64,000 bases of DNA from Allomuricauda sp. CAU 1633 (GTDB taxonomy: Bacteria > Bacteroidota > Bacteroidia > Flavobacteriales > Flavobacteriaceae), in NCBI RefSeq assembly GCF_017313225.1, contig NZ_JAFLNE010000001.1, forward strand, positions 682,001-746,000, given 5' to 3'. The position numbers and the translations under genes were made by a program. This document shows, piece after piece, positions 26,544 through 35,469 of this stretch (position 1 is its first letter; each line of letters starts with the position of its first letter). Below the pieces are notes generated by a model. The model did no database searches. It had not been told where the DNA came from and saw only the letters and a list, made by a program, of their open reading frames with translations.

Positions 26544-27566
26544 ATGAAAAAATTATATATCCCATTCATTTTGGTGTTGGGAATCATCTCTTGCAAACAA
26601 GGCAGTTCACTGCCGGCCATAGCTCCTGATGTTATCACCGAAAAAACCCCAAACGATACCGATGATCCCGCCATTTGGATCAATCCTGAAGATGCTTCAA
26701 AAAGTATTGTTTTTGGAACCGATAAGGAAACCAACGGAGGCGTTTATGCCTTTGATTTGGATGGAAAAATTATCCAGGAGAAATCCATCACAGGCATTCA
26801 ACGCCCCAATAATGTGGATTTGGAATATGGTTTTCAATTGAATGACTCCGTTGCTGTGGATGTGATTGCTTTCACGGAACGGGAGAAACAACAAATCCGT
26901 TTGTTCTCAGTACCCGAAATGAAACCCTTGGATGGTGGTGGCTTCCCCGTCTTTGAAGATGAAACTGATGTGGAGCAACGTTTGGCCATGGGGATCAGCC
27001 TCTACAAATCCCCTAAAGATTCTTCGGTTTATGCCATTGTGGGCAGAAAAATTGGGCCGAGTGGTTCGTACCTCTATCAGTATAAATTTGAATCTGATAG
27101 CACTGGGGTTTCCGCCAATTTGGTGCGAAAATTTGGAAGTTTTACCGGAGGAAAAGAGATTGAAGCCATTGCGGTAGACAATGAAATGGGTTACATCTAT
27201 TATTCGGATGAAGGCGAATGCGTAAAAAAATATCACGCAGAACCTAGCATGGGTGACGAAGAGTTGGCTTGCTTCGGCGGGGAACTGTTCTTGGAAGACA
27301 TCGAAGGTATCGCCATAGCCAGATATCCCAACGGGGAAGGCTATATTATTGTTTCCGATCAGCAACGTGGACAGTTCAATATCTTTTCAAGAAAGGACAA
27401 TTCATTTATAAAAGCAGTAAATCTATCTACTACAGAGACTGATGGTTGTGATGTGGTCACTGTTCCATTGAATGATACTTTTCCAAACGGCCTTTTTGCT
27501 GCAATGAACGACGAAAAGGACTTCTATTTTTACGATTTGGGCAAATTGGGACTTAAAATGGACTGA
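26544..27566 (+). CDS. phy: Beta-propeller phytase (3-phytase), lipoprotein
   Basis: The 340-residue protein begins at ATG 26544 with a lipoprotein signal, VLGIISC, with Cys17 as anchor. The calcium-binding propeller motifs of BPP enzymes are clear: TDDPAIWINPEDASKSIV, FGTDKETNGGVYAFDLDGK, and RPNNVDLEYGF. BPP phytases release phosphate from calcium-phytate outside the inner membrane. Later blade segments GGKEIEAIAVD and FLEDIEGIAIA are present. Together with the TonB receptor upstream, this forms a likely phosphate-scavenging locus. An ATG or GTG start further upstream would spoil the signal peptide. Confidence 0.92.
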   Translation: MKKLYIPFILVLGIISCKQGSSLPAIAPDVITEKTPNDTDDPAIWINPEDASKSIVFGTDKETNGGVYAFDLDGKIIQEKSITGIQRPNNVDLEYGFQLNDSVAVDVIAFTEREKQQIRLFSVPEMKPLDGGGFPVFEDETDVEQRLAMGISLYKSPKDSSVYAIVGRKIGPSGSYLYQYKFESDSTGVSANLVRKFGSFTGGKEIEAIAVDNEMGYIYYSDEGECVKKYHAEPSMGDEELACFGGELFLEDIEGIAIARYPNGEGYIIVSDQQRGQFNIFSRKDNSFIKAVNLSTTETDGCDVVTVPLNDTFPNGLFAAMNDEKDFYFYDLGKLGLKMD

Positions 27567-27570
27567 TTCC

Positions 27571-27588
27571 CCACGGAATCGTGGTTTT
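27571..27588 (+). terminator. Weak terminator after the phytase gene
   Basis: CCACG at 27571-27575 pairs with CGTGG at 27580-27584, with a 4-base loop and then TTTT. The stem is only 5 bp. Confidence 0.4.
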
Positions 27589-27594
27589 ACGGGT

Positions 27595-27602
27595 TATATT
27601 TG
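27595..27602 (+). promoter_or_regulatory. -7 promoter box of eutB
   Basis: TATATTTG matches TAnnTTTG exactly, ending 18 bases before the eutB ATG. Its final TTG is in frame with eutB but is better read as promoter than as a start codon. Confidence 0.5.
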
Positions 27603-27620
27603 AGAGACAGACCCTCGGTT

Positions 27621-28994
27621 ATGGCCTACAAGCATACCATTCGGAATCAGGTGTACAGCTTTCCCGACCTAAAGGCAGTGTTGGCTAAGGCTAGTCCGTT
27701 CCGTACGGGGGATGCCTTGGCAGGATTGGCGGCCGAAAGCAATTTGGAGCGTATTGCAGCCCAATGCGTGTTGAGCGAACTTCCCTTGCAGGCATTTCTC
27801 AGCGAAGCCTTGGTGCCTTATGAAGAAGATGAGATTACCCGACTCATCTACGACACCCATGATGAGGAAGCTTTTCAAGAGATTTCTGGGCTTACCGTGG
27901 GTGATTTTCGGGATTGGTTGCTGACCCATGAGGTGGACACCCAAAAATTGACCCAGATTTCCAAAGGACTCACTCCAGAAATGGTGTCGGCGGTTTCCAA
28001 ATTGATGCGCAATCAAGATTTGATTGCTGTGGCCCAAAAATGTGAGGTGATCACTCAATTTCGCAATACCATTGGCAAAAAAGGACATTTGTCCGTTCGG
28101 TTGCAGCCCAACCATCCCACAGATAATATCAAAGGTATTGCCGCCAGTATGATGGATGGTTTGCTCTATGGTAGTGGTGATGCCGTCATCGGTATTAACC
28201 CAGTAACCGATAGTGTGGACATTGTGGGCAACCAGCTAAAAATGATGGATGAAATCCGAATGCGGTTTGAGATTCCTACCCAAATTTGTGTGCTCTGCCA
28301 CTTGACCACGGCATTGGAATTGCTCAATGATGCACCCGTGGATTTGGTATTTCAATCCATTGGAGGAACAGAAAAAACAAATTCCTCTTTTGGTATAAAC
28401 CTACCCATGTTGCAAGAAGCCTACGAAGGTGCCTTGGAACTCAATCGTGGTACAGTGGGTGAGAACATCATGTATTTTGAAACGGGTCAAGGTTCGGCAC
28501 TTTCAGCCAATGCCAATTGGAATGTGGATCAGCAGACCTGCGAAGTTCGAGCTTATGCTGTGGCCAGACATTTTAATCCTTTATTGGTAAACTCTGTGGT
28601 GGGGTTTATCGGTCCCGAGTATTTGTTCGATGGAAAACAGATTACCCGTGCCGGTCTGGAAGATCATTTTTGTGGAAAATTGATGGGATTGCCTATGGGT
28701 ATGGATGTGTGCTATACAAACCATGCCGAAGCGGACCAAGACGATATGGACAATCTAATGACCCTATTGGGCGTAGCCGGATGTAATTTTATCATGGGGG
28801 TACCAGGTTCAGATGATGTCATGCTGAATTATCAAACCACCTCTTTCCATGATGCGCTTTATTTGCGCAAGGTGTTGAACAAAAAACCCGCTCCCGAGTT
28901 TGAAGCTTGGTTGCTAAAAATGGGCATTATGGATGGTTCAGGAAATCGAATTTCCATATCCAATTCACACCGATTGTTAAACAGCATGCCATGA
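27621..28994 (+). CDS. eutB: Ethanolamine ammonia-lyase, large subunit
   Basis: EutB is the catalytic subunit of the adenosylcobalamin-dependent lyase that turns ethanolamine into acetaldehyde and ammonia. The 457-residue product has the expected blocks: RTGDALAGLAAESNLERIAA, RLQPNHPTDNIKGIAASMMD, FQSIGGTEKTNSSFGIN, and ETGQGSALSANAN. The length equals the E. coli protein within a few residues. Start ATG 27621 is chosen because the upstream TTG lies in the -7 box. eutC overlaps by four bases (ATGA). No reactivase, microcompartment shell or cobalamin genes are in the window. Confidence 0.96.
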   Translation: MAYKHTIRNQVYSFPDLKAVLAKASPFRTGDALAGLAAESNLERIAAQCVLSELPLQAFLSEALVPYEEDEITRLIYDTHDEEAFQEISGLTVGDFRDWLLTHEVDTQKLTQISKGLTPEMVSAVSKLMRNQDLIAVAQKCEVITQFRNTIGKKGHLSVRLQPNHPTDNIKGIAASMMDGLLYGSGDAVIGINPVTDSVDIVGNQLKMMDEIRMRFEIPTQICVLCHLTTALELLNDAPVDLVFQSIGGTEKTNSSFGINLPMLQEAYEGALELNRGTVGENIMYFETGQGSALSANANWNVDQQTCEVRAYAVARHFNPLLVNSVVGFIGPEYLFDGKQITRAGLEDHFCGKLMGLPMGMDVCYTNHAEADQDDMDNLMTLLGVAGCNFIMGVPGSDDVMLNYQTTSFHDALYLRKVLNKKPAPEFEAWLLKMGIMDGSGNRISISNSHRLLNSMP

Positions 28995-29752
28995 GCGGAA
29001 AGGACAGCAGCTTGGTGAAAAAAGACGCTTGGGACAATCTCAGTTCTTTTACAAATGCGCGAATAGCGCTGGGCAGTGTTGGAAATAGCATTCCATTGAA
29101 GGAAGTCCTCCAATTTAAACTGGCCCATGCCCATGCCAAGGATGCTATTTATACCGAGTTGGACATTCCCTTTTTGGAAAAGGAAATACAATCTTTGGGA
29201 TTTCCCATTTGGACAGTGAAGAGCAAGGTTCAAAATAGAGAGGAGTACTTAAAACGCCCCGATTTTGGTCGGCTTTTGAATACTACTTCAGAAGAATTAT
29301 TTCGGAACAGTACCAATGAATTTGATATTATTTTTGTATTGGCTGATGGGCTTTCAGCCGAGGCGGTCAACACGAATGCTATCTCTCTTTTAAAAGAGGT
29401 GTTGCCCCAACTTGATTCAAATTATAATGTTGGCTTTGTACTGACCACACATGCCCGCGTAGCTTTGGGTGATGCTATTGGCACCCAACTCAAAGCCAAA
29501 TTTACTGCGGTGCTTATTGGGGAGCGCCCAGGGCTTTCCTCTCCAGAAAGTATGGGGATTTATACGACCTATGCCCCAACAAAGGGATTGACGGATGAGC
29601 GCCGGAATTGCATTTCCAACATTCACAAAAACGGATTAACTCCCAAACAAGGCGCTTTGCTCTTAAACTATTTGATTCAACAATCCTTTGCAAAGCAAAT
29701 CAGTGGTGTGGCACTCAAAATCAATTTAAAGGAACTGTTGGATAAGGAGTGA
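28991..29752 (+). CDS. eutC: Ethanolamine ammonia-lyase, small subunit
   Basis: EutC binds the lower face of adenosylcobalamin in the EutBC complex. With the ATG that overlaps the eutB stop (ATGA at 28991-28994) the product is 253 residues. Family blocks are ARIALGSVGNSIPLKEVLQF, AHAHAKDAIYTELD, DYLKRPDFGR-like text (YLKRPDFGRLL), VLADGLSAEAVN, and LIGERPGLSSPESMGIY. The frame is open upstream into eutB but that part is not eutC-like. The gene ends one base before the stop of the convergent D-threonine aldolase-type gene. Confidence 0.95.
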   Translation: MSGKDSSLVKKDAWDNLSSFTNARIALGSVGNSIPLKEVLQFKLAHAHAKDAIYTELDIPFLEKEIQSLGFPIWTVKSKVQNREEYLKRPDFGRLLNTTSEELFRNSTNEFDIIFVLADGLSAEAVNTNAISLLKEVLPQLDSNYNVGFVLTTHARVALGDAIGTQLKAKFTAVLIGERPGLSSPESMGIYTTYAPTKGLTDERRNCISNIHKNGLTPKQGALLLNYLIQQSFAKQISGVALKINLKELLDKE

Positions 29753-29753
29753 T

Positions 29754-30866
29754 TTAAAACTGCAATTTTCGTTTACGGGCCATGATTTCCCAAGAATCCG
29801 TTTTCATGCCATTTTCAATTACGGAAACTTCATCATGCAAATTAATGGTAGGGCAAATGTGATAAGGAACACCATACAGGACATCCCCAACTTTATATTT
29901 GTCCCAATTTTTTACTTGAATTACACCATGTTCCTCACTCTGTGAAAGCAATTCATAATCCACAAGGTTCAGGAATTTGACCCGTTTGTCAATCGGATTT
30001 TCCGCGGCAACGGACTTATGGCCCAAATCTACGGTTATGATTCCCTCAGTGGGTTTGGAGATAATTCGGGTCACCAAAAGGGCGGCATACTTAAAGTTCT
30101 GCTCTGTTAGTTTTTCACCATAACCCCAATCCCAAAGCACACAGGTTCCAGGACTGGTTACCCTTTTTTCTTTTAGCAAATGCGAAGTGAAAGAAGGCGT
30201 TCCCCCACAGATTAATTCGGCTAGGGGATAACTTTCTTTCAACGCTTCAAAATAGACTTCAACATCTTTTACCCCATTTTCTATCTTTTGGTTTCGTACT
30301 GTAAATTCAGAATCTCGTAAATGGCCATCATAGGCGTGAAGCCCTTTAAAAACTAAAGCCTTGCATATTTTCAAATAGGCCATAAGCTCATCCAGCCCAG
30401 GGCCAATTACAATGCCGGAACGATTCATCCCGTTGTTTATGTCGACGTATACAGCTACGGAAAGCTCTTGCTCCAATGCTTTTTGGTTTAAAAGTTCCGC
30501 ACTGTCTTCATTATCCAATATGGCAGAGAATAGGGTTTCGGGATAGTGTTTTATCAAACGCAAAAACCGGTCAATTTTAGGACCAACCAATTGATGGGCA
30601 ATTAATACAGACTTGGCTCCAGCTTCGGCGGCAATTTCTGCTTCTGAAATAGTGGAAGCCTTAAAATTGGTGATTCCCGATTCCAATAAAACCTGCATTA
30701 CTTTGGGCATTTTGTTGGTTTTGATGTGTGGCATCAACCTTTTGGTTTGGCCGTCCACCAAGGTGATCATCTCATTGATGTTGTATTTGAGATGTTCCAA
30801 ATACAATGCCACGGAAGGAGAATCCACCGTTTCCACATTTTTGATTACGTACCAATCTTCTGCCAT
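29754..30866 (-). CDS. D-threonine aldolase / D-serine dehydratase-like PLP enzyme
   Basis: The fold is the alanine-racemase-type TIM barrel. The PLP lysine lies in MPHIKTNKMPKVM near the N-terminus, and the C-terminal metal site is present as HICPTINLHDEV (His-x-Cys and His-Asp). VDSPSVALY is the normal N-terminal block. D-threonine aldolase splits D-threonine into glycine and acetaldehyde; D-serine dehydratases of the same fold release ammonia. I prefer ATG 30866 (370 residues); ATG 30914 adds 16 residues. It may follow the TonB receptor gene as an operon, and it converges tightly with eutBC. Confidence 0.85.
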   Translation of the reverse strand: MAEDWYVIKNVETVDSPSVALYLEHLKYNINEMITLVDGQTKRLMPHIKTNKMPKVMQVLLESGITNFKASTISEAEIAAEAGAKSVLIAHQLVGPKIDRFLRLIKHYPETLFSAILDNEDSAELLNQKALEQELSVAVYVDINNGMNRSGIVIGPGLDELMAYLKICKALVFKGLHAYDGHLRDSEFTVRNQKIENGVKDVEVYFEALKESYPLAELICGGTPSFTSHLLKEKRVTSPGTCVLWDWGYGEKLTEQNFKYAALLVTRIISKPTEGIITVDLGHKSVAAENPIDKRVKFLNLVDYELLSQSEEHGVIQVKNWDKYKVGDVLYGVPYHICPTINLHDEVSVIENGMKTDSWEIMARKRKLQF

Positions 30867-30941
30867 CTTCAATGCTGTTTGTTTCAACTTTTGGTTTGAC
30901 AACAATGTAATCATTTGTGGGGAAACTTGGGTTGATTCCTC

Positions 30942-33329
30942 TTAAAATTGAAACTTGTACCCAAAGTCGGGGAAGAACCCTATTTGGTCCACCCGGTCCA
31001 CATTGTTGGTCAAACGGTTGTAGCGGCGCACGAAGATATTTTCATTGTTGGTCACATTCTGTAGGTCAAAATAAAACTGATGTGATTGTTTTTTCTTTCG
31101 GCTATTAATTTTAAGACCAAACTTCACATCCCACCGGAAATAATCATCGTATTGTTGGGTAAAGGCCAAGTCTTCTTGAAGCACCTCGTAACCAGCTTGT
31201 TGTGAAGATTCCAAGTCCACTGGAGTGTAATAACGCCCACCGGAGGTGGTAAGTCGGGTATCTACAAACCATACATTTTTTCCAGATGGACCTGCCTTGA
31301 ATTCCTTTCCGGCCAAAAGGTTGACCACATAGCCATTATTGAAAGGTGAATTCCGTTCAACCCCATCACTGCCTTCGTATTTACTTTCAAAAAAGGAGCT
31401 CGTCAATAAACCATAATACCCTTTGCTAAAGAATTTTTCAAGGGTGAGTTCGATACCTTGGTTGTATCCTGTTCCCTCATTCACCAAGGAAACCCTATCA
31501 TTGTCAAAACCAAAATCAGCTCCTTCGGTCAAGGTGGAATAACTGGATGGAAAAGCTTCAACCCCTGCCTTATCAATATCTTGATAATAAATTTCCACCT
31601 TGCCTCGCCAACGATCGGCCAAACGAATATCATAGCCCAAGACATAATGGCTGCTTCTAACAAAATCCAATTCCCTGTTGGTTTGTTGGATTTCACCGTT
31701 CACATTTTCATTCAAAAACAAAAGCGGCAAGGGAATGGATTGATGATGCAGACCATACCCCAAATTTAAGGTGTGATTGGGAAGAATGGTATAGTTCAGC
31801 GCAGCTCTCGGTTCCCACACAAATTGACTGTTCAATGAACTATATTGAGTATGAAGACCTGCATTCAAGGTCAACTTTTCGGTGACCCTGAGCTGTCCTT
31901 GGATGTAAGGTTGCCAGAGGGTAATATTTTCATCAATATCTCTAAAATTGACCAAATCTGGATCTCCATCGTTATCATTATCCTCTTGCTCAGTTCTGTC
32001 TAACAACAAACTTTGAATATTGAAAGTTTCCAGCAGCAGTCCGGTCCTAAAAGTAAATCTGTTGCTCACTTTGGTGTTGAACAAAGAGGAAAAGGTAAAC
32101 CGGGTTTCGGAATTATCGGCTTCCGTATAACGAACCAGTCGTTCTTCTGGTGTATCCATATCCAAATAGCGGTCGGCTTTGAAATTGTTTCCGGAATAGG
32201 ACATGGAAGCCACGGTCCGTAAAAATGAATTTTGATTCAGGCTTAAATTGTATTTCAAACCGAATACCCCAAATTGTGAGTCTACATAAGAGTTTTCATC
32301 TTCCGCGGCGAACAAATCATCTGGGTCAATATCATCTCCTTTAAATTCAATATCAGAGGTTCCAATAATTCCAAATGCGGAAAGATTCCCAGAATTCACC
32401 CTTCCAAAGTCAACGTTAAAAGAGATGTCATTATAATTGGGAACCGAAGAAGTTCCCCCAGCGCCACCAACACCTAAAATACTGGTCATGGCATATCGAC
32501 CCGCAACCAAAAAAGAACCTCTGTTTTTGCCCAAAGGGCCTTCGGCCATGGCTTCCAAGCCTGTAAACACTCCGGTTTGCAGAGTGTATTCATAGTCATC
32601 GGGATTCCCCTTTCTAAACCCTAAATCAAAGACCCCTCCAATGGCATTGCCATATTCAGCTGGAAACGCAGAGGTAATAAAATCCGAGTTCTTGAGAAGA
32701 TTGGGATTTAAGGCCGAAACAGGGCTTCCCGTGGTTCCAATGGTGGAAAAATGATTGGGACTTGGAATGGGTACGCCTTCCAAACGCCAGAGTAGCCCCG
32801 TTGGGGAATTCCCCCGAATGACAATATCATTTCTACTATCGTCTGGAGCGGAAACCCCTGCAAAATTAGCGGCCAAACGGCCCACATCGCTTCGCCCGCC
32901 AGAAAATCGGGTGACTTCCTCCACACCAAACTGACGTGCTGAGACTGTGGCCAGCTTGTTCAAAGGCTCATTTTTATGGTCGGAGTTGGTCAGAATCACT
33001 TCATCCAATTGATTAAAAGACTCCAATAACTGAACGGTAATAAAGGCATCTTTTCCTGTGGTGATTACCACATTGGGAATGGTAGTGCTTTCAAACCCGA
33101 TATAACTGACACGTACCATTTGTCGCCCAATGGGAACATTTTCTAAAGTAAACCGACCATCAAAATCGGTAATGACGCCAGTGGCGATTTCCACGTTCAA
33201 AAGTTCAATGGTGGCCCCTTCCAAAGGATTTTCAGATTGTTTGTCTACAACGATTCCCTTAAGCGTGCCTGTTTGGGAAAACATGGAAAATCCGTAAAGG
33301 AATGTAAGGGCTAAAATGATTTTTTTCAT
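30942..33329 (-). CDS. TonB-dependent receptor with carboxypeptidase-like N-domain
   Basis: From ATG 33329 the 795-residue protein has a signal peptide (LTFLYGFSMFSQT), a carboxypeptidase-regulatory-like domain (TLKGIVVDKQSENPLEGATI, about 22-105), a plug (about 115-225; RGNSPTGLLWRLEGVPIPS) and a barrel ending in GFFPDFGYKFQF. The plug ends with PAEYGNAIGGVFDLGFR. The ligand cannot be read from sequence. The gene precedes the D-threonine aldolase-type gene on the same strand and is divergent from a LytS/LytTR pair at 33564, which could control it. Confidence 0.88.
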   Translation of the reverse strand: MKKIILALTFLYGFSMFSQTGTLKGIVVDKQSENPLEGATIELLNVEIATGVITDFDGRFTLENVPIGRQMVRVSYIGFESTTIPNVVITTGKDAFITVQLLESFNQLDEVILTNSDHKNEPLNKLATVSARQFGVEEVTRFSGGRSDVGRLAANFAGVSAPDDSRNDIVIRGNSPTGLLWRLEGVPIPSPNHFSTIGTTGSPVSALNPNLLKNSDFITSAFPAEYGNAIGGVFDLGFRKGNPDDYEYTLQTGVFTGLEAMAEGPLGKNRGSFLVAGRYAMTSILGVGGAGGTSSVPNYNDISFNVDFGRVNSGNLSAFGIIGTSDIEFKGDDIDPDDLFAAEDENSYVDSQFGVFGLKYNLSLNQNSFLRTVASMSYSGNNFKADRYLDMDTPEERLVRYTEADNSETRFTFSSLFNTKVSNRFTFRTGLLLETFNIQSLLLDRTEQEDNDNDGDPDLVNFRDIDENITLWQPYIQGQLRVTEKLTLNAGLHTQYSSLNSQFVWEPRAALNYTILPNHTLNLGYGLHHQSIPLPLLFLNENVNGEIQQTNRELDFVRSSHYVLGYDIRLADRWRGKVEIYYQDIDKAGVEAFPSSYSTLTEGADFGFDNDRVSLVNEGTGYNQGIELTLEKFFSKGYYGLLTSSFFESKYEGSDGVERNSPFNNGYVVNLLAGKEFKAGPSGKNVWFVDTRLTTSGGRYYTPVDLESSQQAGYEVLQEDLAFTQQYDDYFRWDVKFGLKINSRKKKQSHQFYFDLQNVTNNENIFVRRYNRLTNNVDRVDQIGFFPDFGYKFQF

Positions 33330-33563
33330 GACGAGGTTTTTTGATTTTAGCCGAAGTTGCCCCAAAGTTTTTCCTATTGGAACTTAAAACTTTTGAACTG
33401 TTGTATTTGCTGATGAAGCCGTGAAACGGGCAACTGAGGCTGATATTCGGTTTACTGGAGACTTAAAGTCAAGTTAATGGCAGTTAAACACGGTTCAATC
33501 CCTTTTTTGACATTTGAAGTGAGAGAAGTTTAGGTGTCACGAGGACTTCAGTATCTTTAACAA

Positions 33564-34655
33564 ATGGTTTTTGGGATGTTCAACAAAAGGGGCGTAAAAA
33601 AGTTTTTGTTCCGCTGGATGGTGGCCACGGTTGTCTTTTTTCTGATCAAGGTTACTTCTGAGCACGAAAATGACGCTTGGCATTCATTCTTAAATCCCAC
33701 TAGTCAATTTTACTATTGGACGGCCTTCCTTTTTTTTATGGTGACCTGGGAGTTTAATGATTGGCTGATTCATAGGGAGCGTAAAAAAGGGAGTCTTGAC
33801 CTTAACAACAGCCTTAAAATCTATGCATTGACCATGGCAGTTTTACTGCCTTTGAGCACATTGACTTATTACTTGGCCTTGTTTCCTTTGAAGGACACTT
33901 TGGGGATTCAATGTGAGGAACCCGTTATTGTGGAGTTCACCGGCGATGTGTCAAGGGCCTTGTTGATTGGTTCCACAGTAGTATTTGTTAATCTATTTTA
34001 TTTTTCCATGAAGCACAGGGAAGAAATGGAAGAACAAATGGAAAACCTGAAAAAGGAGATGATTGCTTCCAAATATTCCTCATTGAGAAGCCAGATCAGT
34101 CCCCATTTTTTATTTAATAGTTTAAACACACTTACTTCCCTGATGTATGAAGATCGTGATCTTGCTTCGGATTTTGTCACCCGATTGGCGACCAGTTATC
34201 GTTACATCCTGGATAATAAGGAAGAAGATTTGGTGAGTCTTCAAAAGGAACTCAATTTTTTGGATGCCTATATTTTTATGATGGAGGTGCGCCATAAAGA
34301 TGCTATTTCCATACAAATGGATATCAAAGTCAAGGCAGAAGAATATTGGATCCCCACGCTTACCTTGCAGATGTTGATTGAAAACGCCCTGAAACACAAT
34401 TGGTACTCCAAAGAGAAACCGCTTCAGATTTGCATTACTTCCATTGAAAGCAATGCCTTAGCCATAAAAAACAGCTTAAGAAAGCGTGAGCTAAAGGAAG
34501 AGACCACCAAGTTGGGCTTGGAAAACATTAAAAAGCGATACTCCTACTATTCCAATAAGCAGGTTTTGGTGCGACAGGAAGCGGAGCATTTTGAGGTCAT
34601 CGTTCCTCTTTTGGATAAAAAAATAACAGAATTAAACTTGAAAGCCATTTCCTAA
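33564..34655 (+). CDS. LytS-type sensor histidine kinase
   Basis: The 363-residue protein has four membrane helices in the first 150 residues, a short coiled coil (HREEMEEQMENLKKEM), and a His_kinase domain with phospho-acceptor His181 in the motif QISPHFLFNSLNTL. The ATPase part is recognised by LQMLIENALKHNWY and GLGLENIKKRY-type text (KLGLENIKKRYSYY). Such kinases phosphorylate LytTR response regulators. The regulator gene follows without any spacing. A near-consensus -7 box, TATCTTTA, lies a few bases before the ATG. Confidence 0.93.
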   Translation: MVFGMFNKRGVKKFLFRWMVATVVFFLIKVTSEHENDAWHSFLNPTSQFYYWTAFLFFMVTWEFNDWLIHRERKKGSLDLNNSLKIYALTMAVLLPLSTLTYYLALFPLKDTLGIQCEEPVIVEFTGDVSRALLIGSTVVFVNLFYFSMKHREEMEEQMENLKKEMIASKYSSLRSQISPHFLFNSLNTLTSLMYEDRDLASDFVTRLATSYRYILDNKEEDLVSLQKELNFLDAYIFMMEVRHKDAISIQMDIKVKAEEYWIPTLTLQMLIENALKHNWYSKEKPLQICITSIESNALAIKNSLRKRELKEETTKLGLENIKKRYSYYSNKQVLVRQEAEHFEVIVPLLDKKITELNLKAIS

Positions 34656-35411
34656 ATGACGGCAGTTATTGTTGAAGACGAAGAATTTGCGGCAAAACGT
34701 TTGGCACAGTTAGTCAGGGAACTTACTCCGGACATAACTATAATTGCTGAATTGAATTCCGTGGAGAGCGGGGCTGCATGGTTCAAGAAAAATGACCAGC
34801 CCGATTTGGTCTTTTTGGACATTCAACTCAATGATGGTTATGGATTTGATATCCTTGATGGGATTGAGGACCATCCTCCAGTGATTTTTACAACGGCATA
34901 CAATGAGTTTGCCATCAGGGGTTTTAAATACAATGGAGTGGATTACCTTTTAAAGCCGATCGTAAAGTCTGATTTAAAAACAGCACTGGAAAAATTTAAA
35001 AAAAATGTGACCCGGAACGGCCATGTCTCCACTGAGAATTTGGAACATCTCAAACAGCTTTTCCACAAAGAGTACAAACATCGTTTTATGGTAAAGGTAG
35101 GAAACCAATTTCGCTCGTTCAATGTGGAGGATATTGCCTATTTTAAGTCAAACGACGGTTTAATTTGTCTTTACACGCATACCGGGCAGTCCTTTCCCAT
35201 TGAGTATACCATAGATCAATTGGAAAATATTCTGAACCCCATCCATTTTTTTAGGATTAACCGAAAGTTTATGGTATCGGTAAAGTCTGTGGTGGAAATT
35301 CACAGTTACTTCAATAGTCGCCTATTGCTAAAATTACTTCCGAAGGAAGAGGAACAGGTCATTGTATCCCGTGAACGCACCACCAACTTTAAGCGGTGGT
35401 TGGATATGTAA
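34656..35411 (+). CDS. LytTR response regulator
   Basis: The 251-residue protein has an N-terminal receiver with phospho-acceptor Asp55 (LVFLDIQLNDGYG), conserved acidic EDEE at residues 7-10 and Lys in VDYLLKPI. The C-terminal LytTR DNA-binding domain is at about 145-250 (RFMVKVGNQFRSFNVEDIAYF, and FRINRKFMVSV). Its ATG directly follows the kinase stop, so it is translationally coupled. The likely targets include nearby genes such as the divergent TonB receptor, but no operator repeat was identified. Confidence 0.95.
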   Translation: MTAVIVEDEEFAAKRLAQLVRELTPDITIIAELNSVESGAAWFKKNDQPDLVFLDIQLNDGYGFDILDGIEDHPPVIFTTAYNEFAIRGFKYNGVDYLLKPIVKSDLKTALEKFKKNVTRNGHVSTENLEHLKQLFHKEYKHRFMVKVGNQFRSFNVEDIAYFKSNDGLICLYTHTGQSFPIEYTIDQLENILNPIHFFRINRKFMVSVKSVVEIHSYFNSRLLLKLLPKEEEQVIVSRERTTNFKRWLDM

Positions 35412-35469
35412 AATAAAAAACCCCCACATCACTGCAAGGGTCTTATATCTTATTTCTGGCATCTAAAAC

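Noticed and set aside
27600..27602. TTG as start of eutB
   Set aside because: It is the end of an exact TATATTTG promoter box; the ATG at 27621 matches homologues better.
27571..30914. Ethanolamine microcompartment operon
   Set aside because: Only eutB and eutC are present; no shell proteins, EutA, or alcohol and aldehyde dehydrogenases are found nearby.
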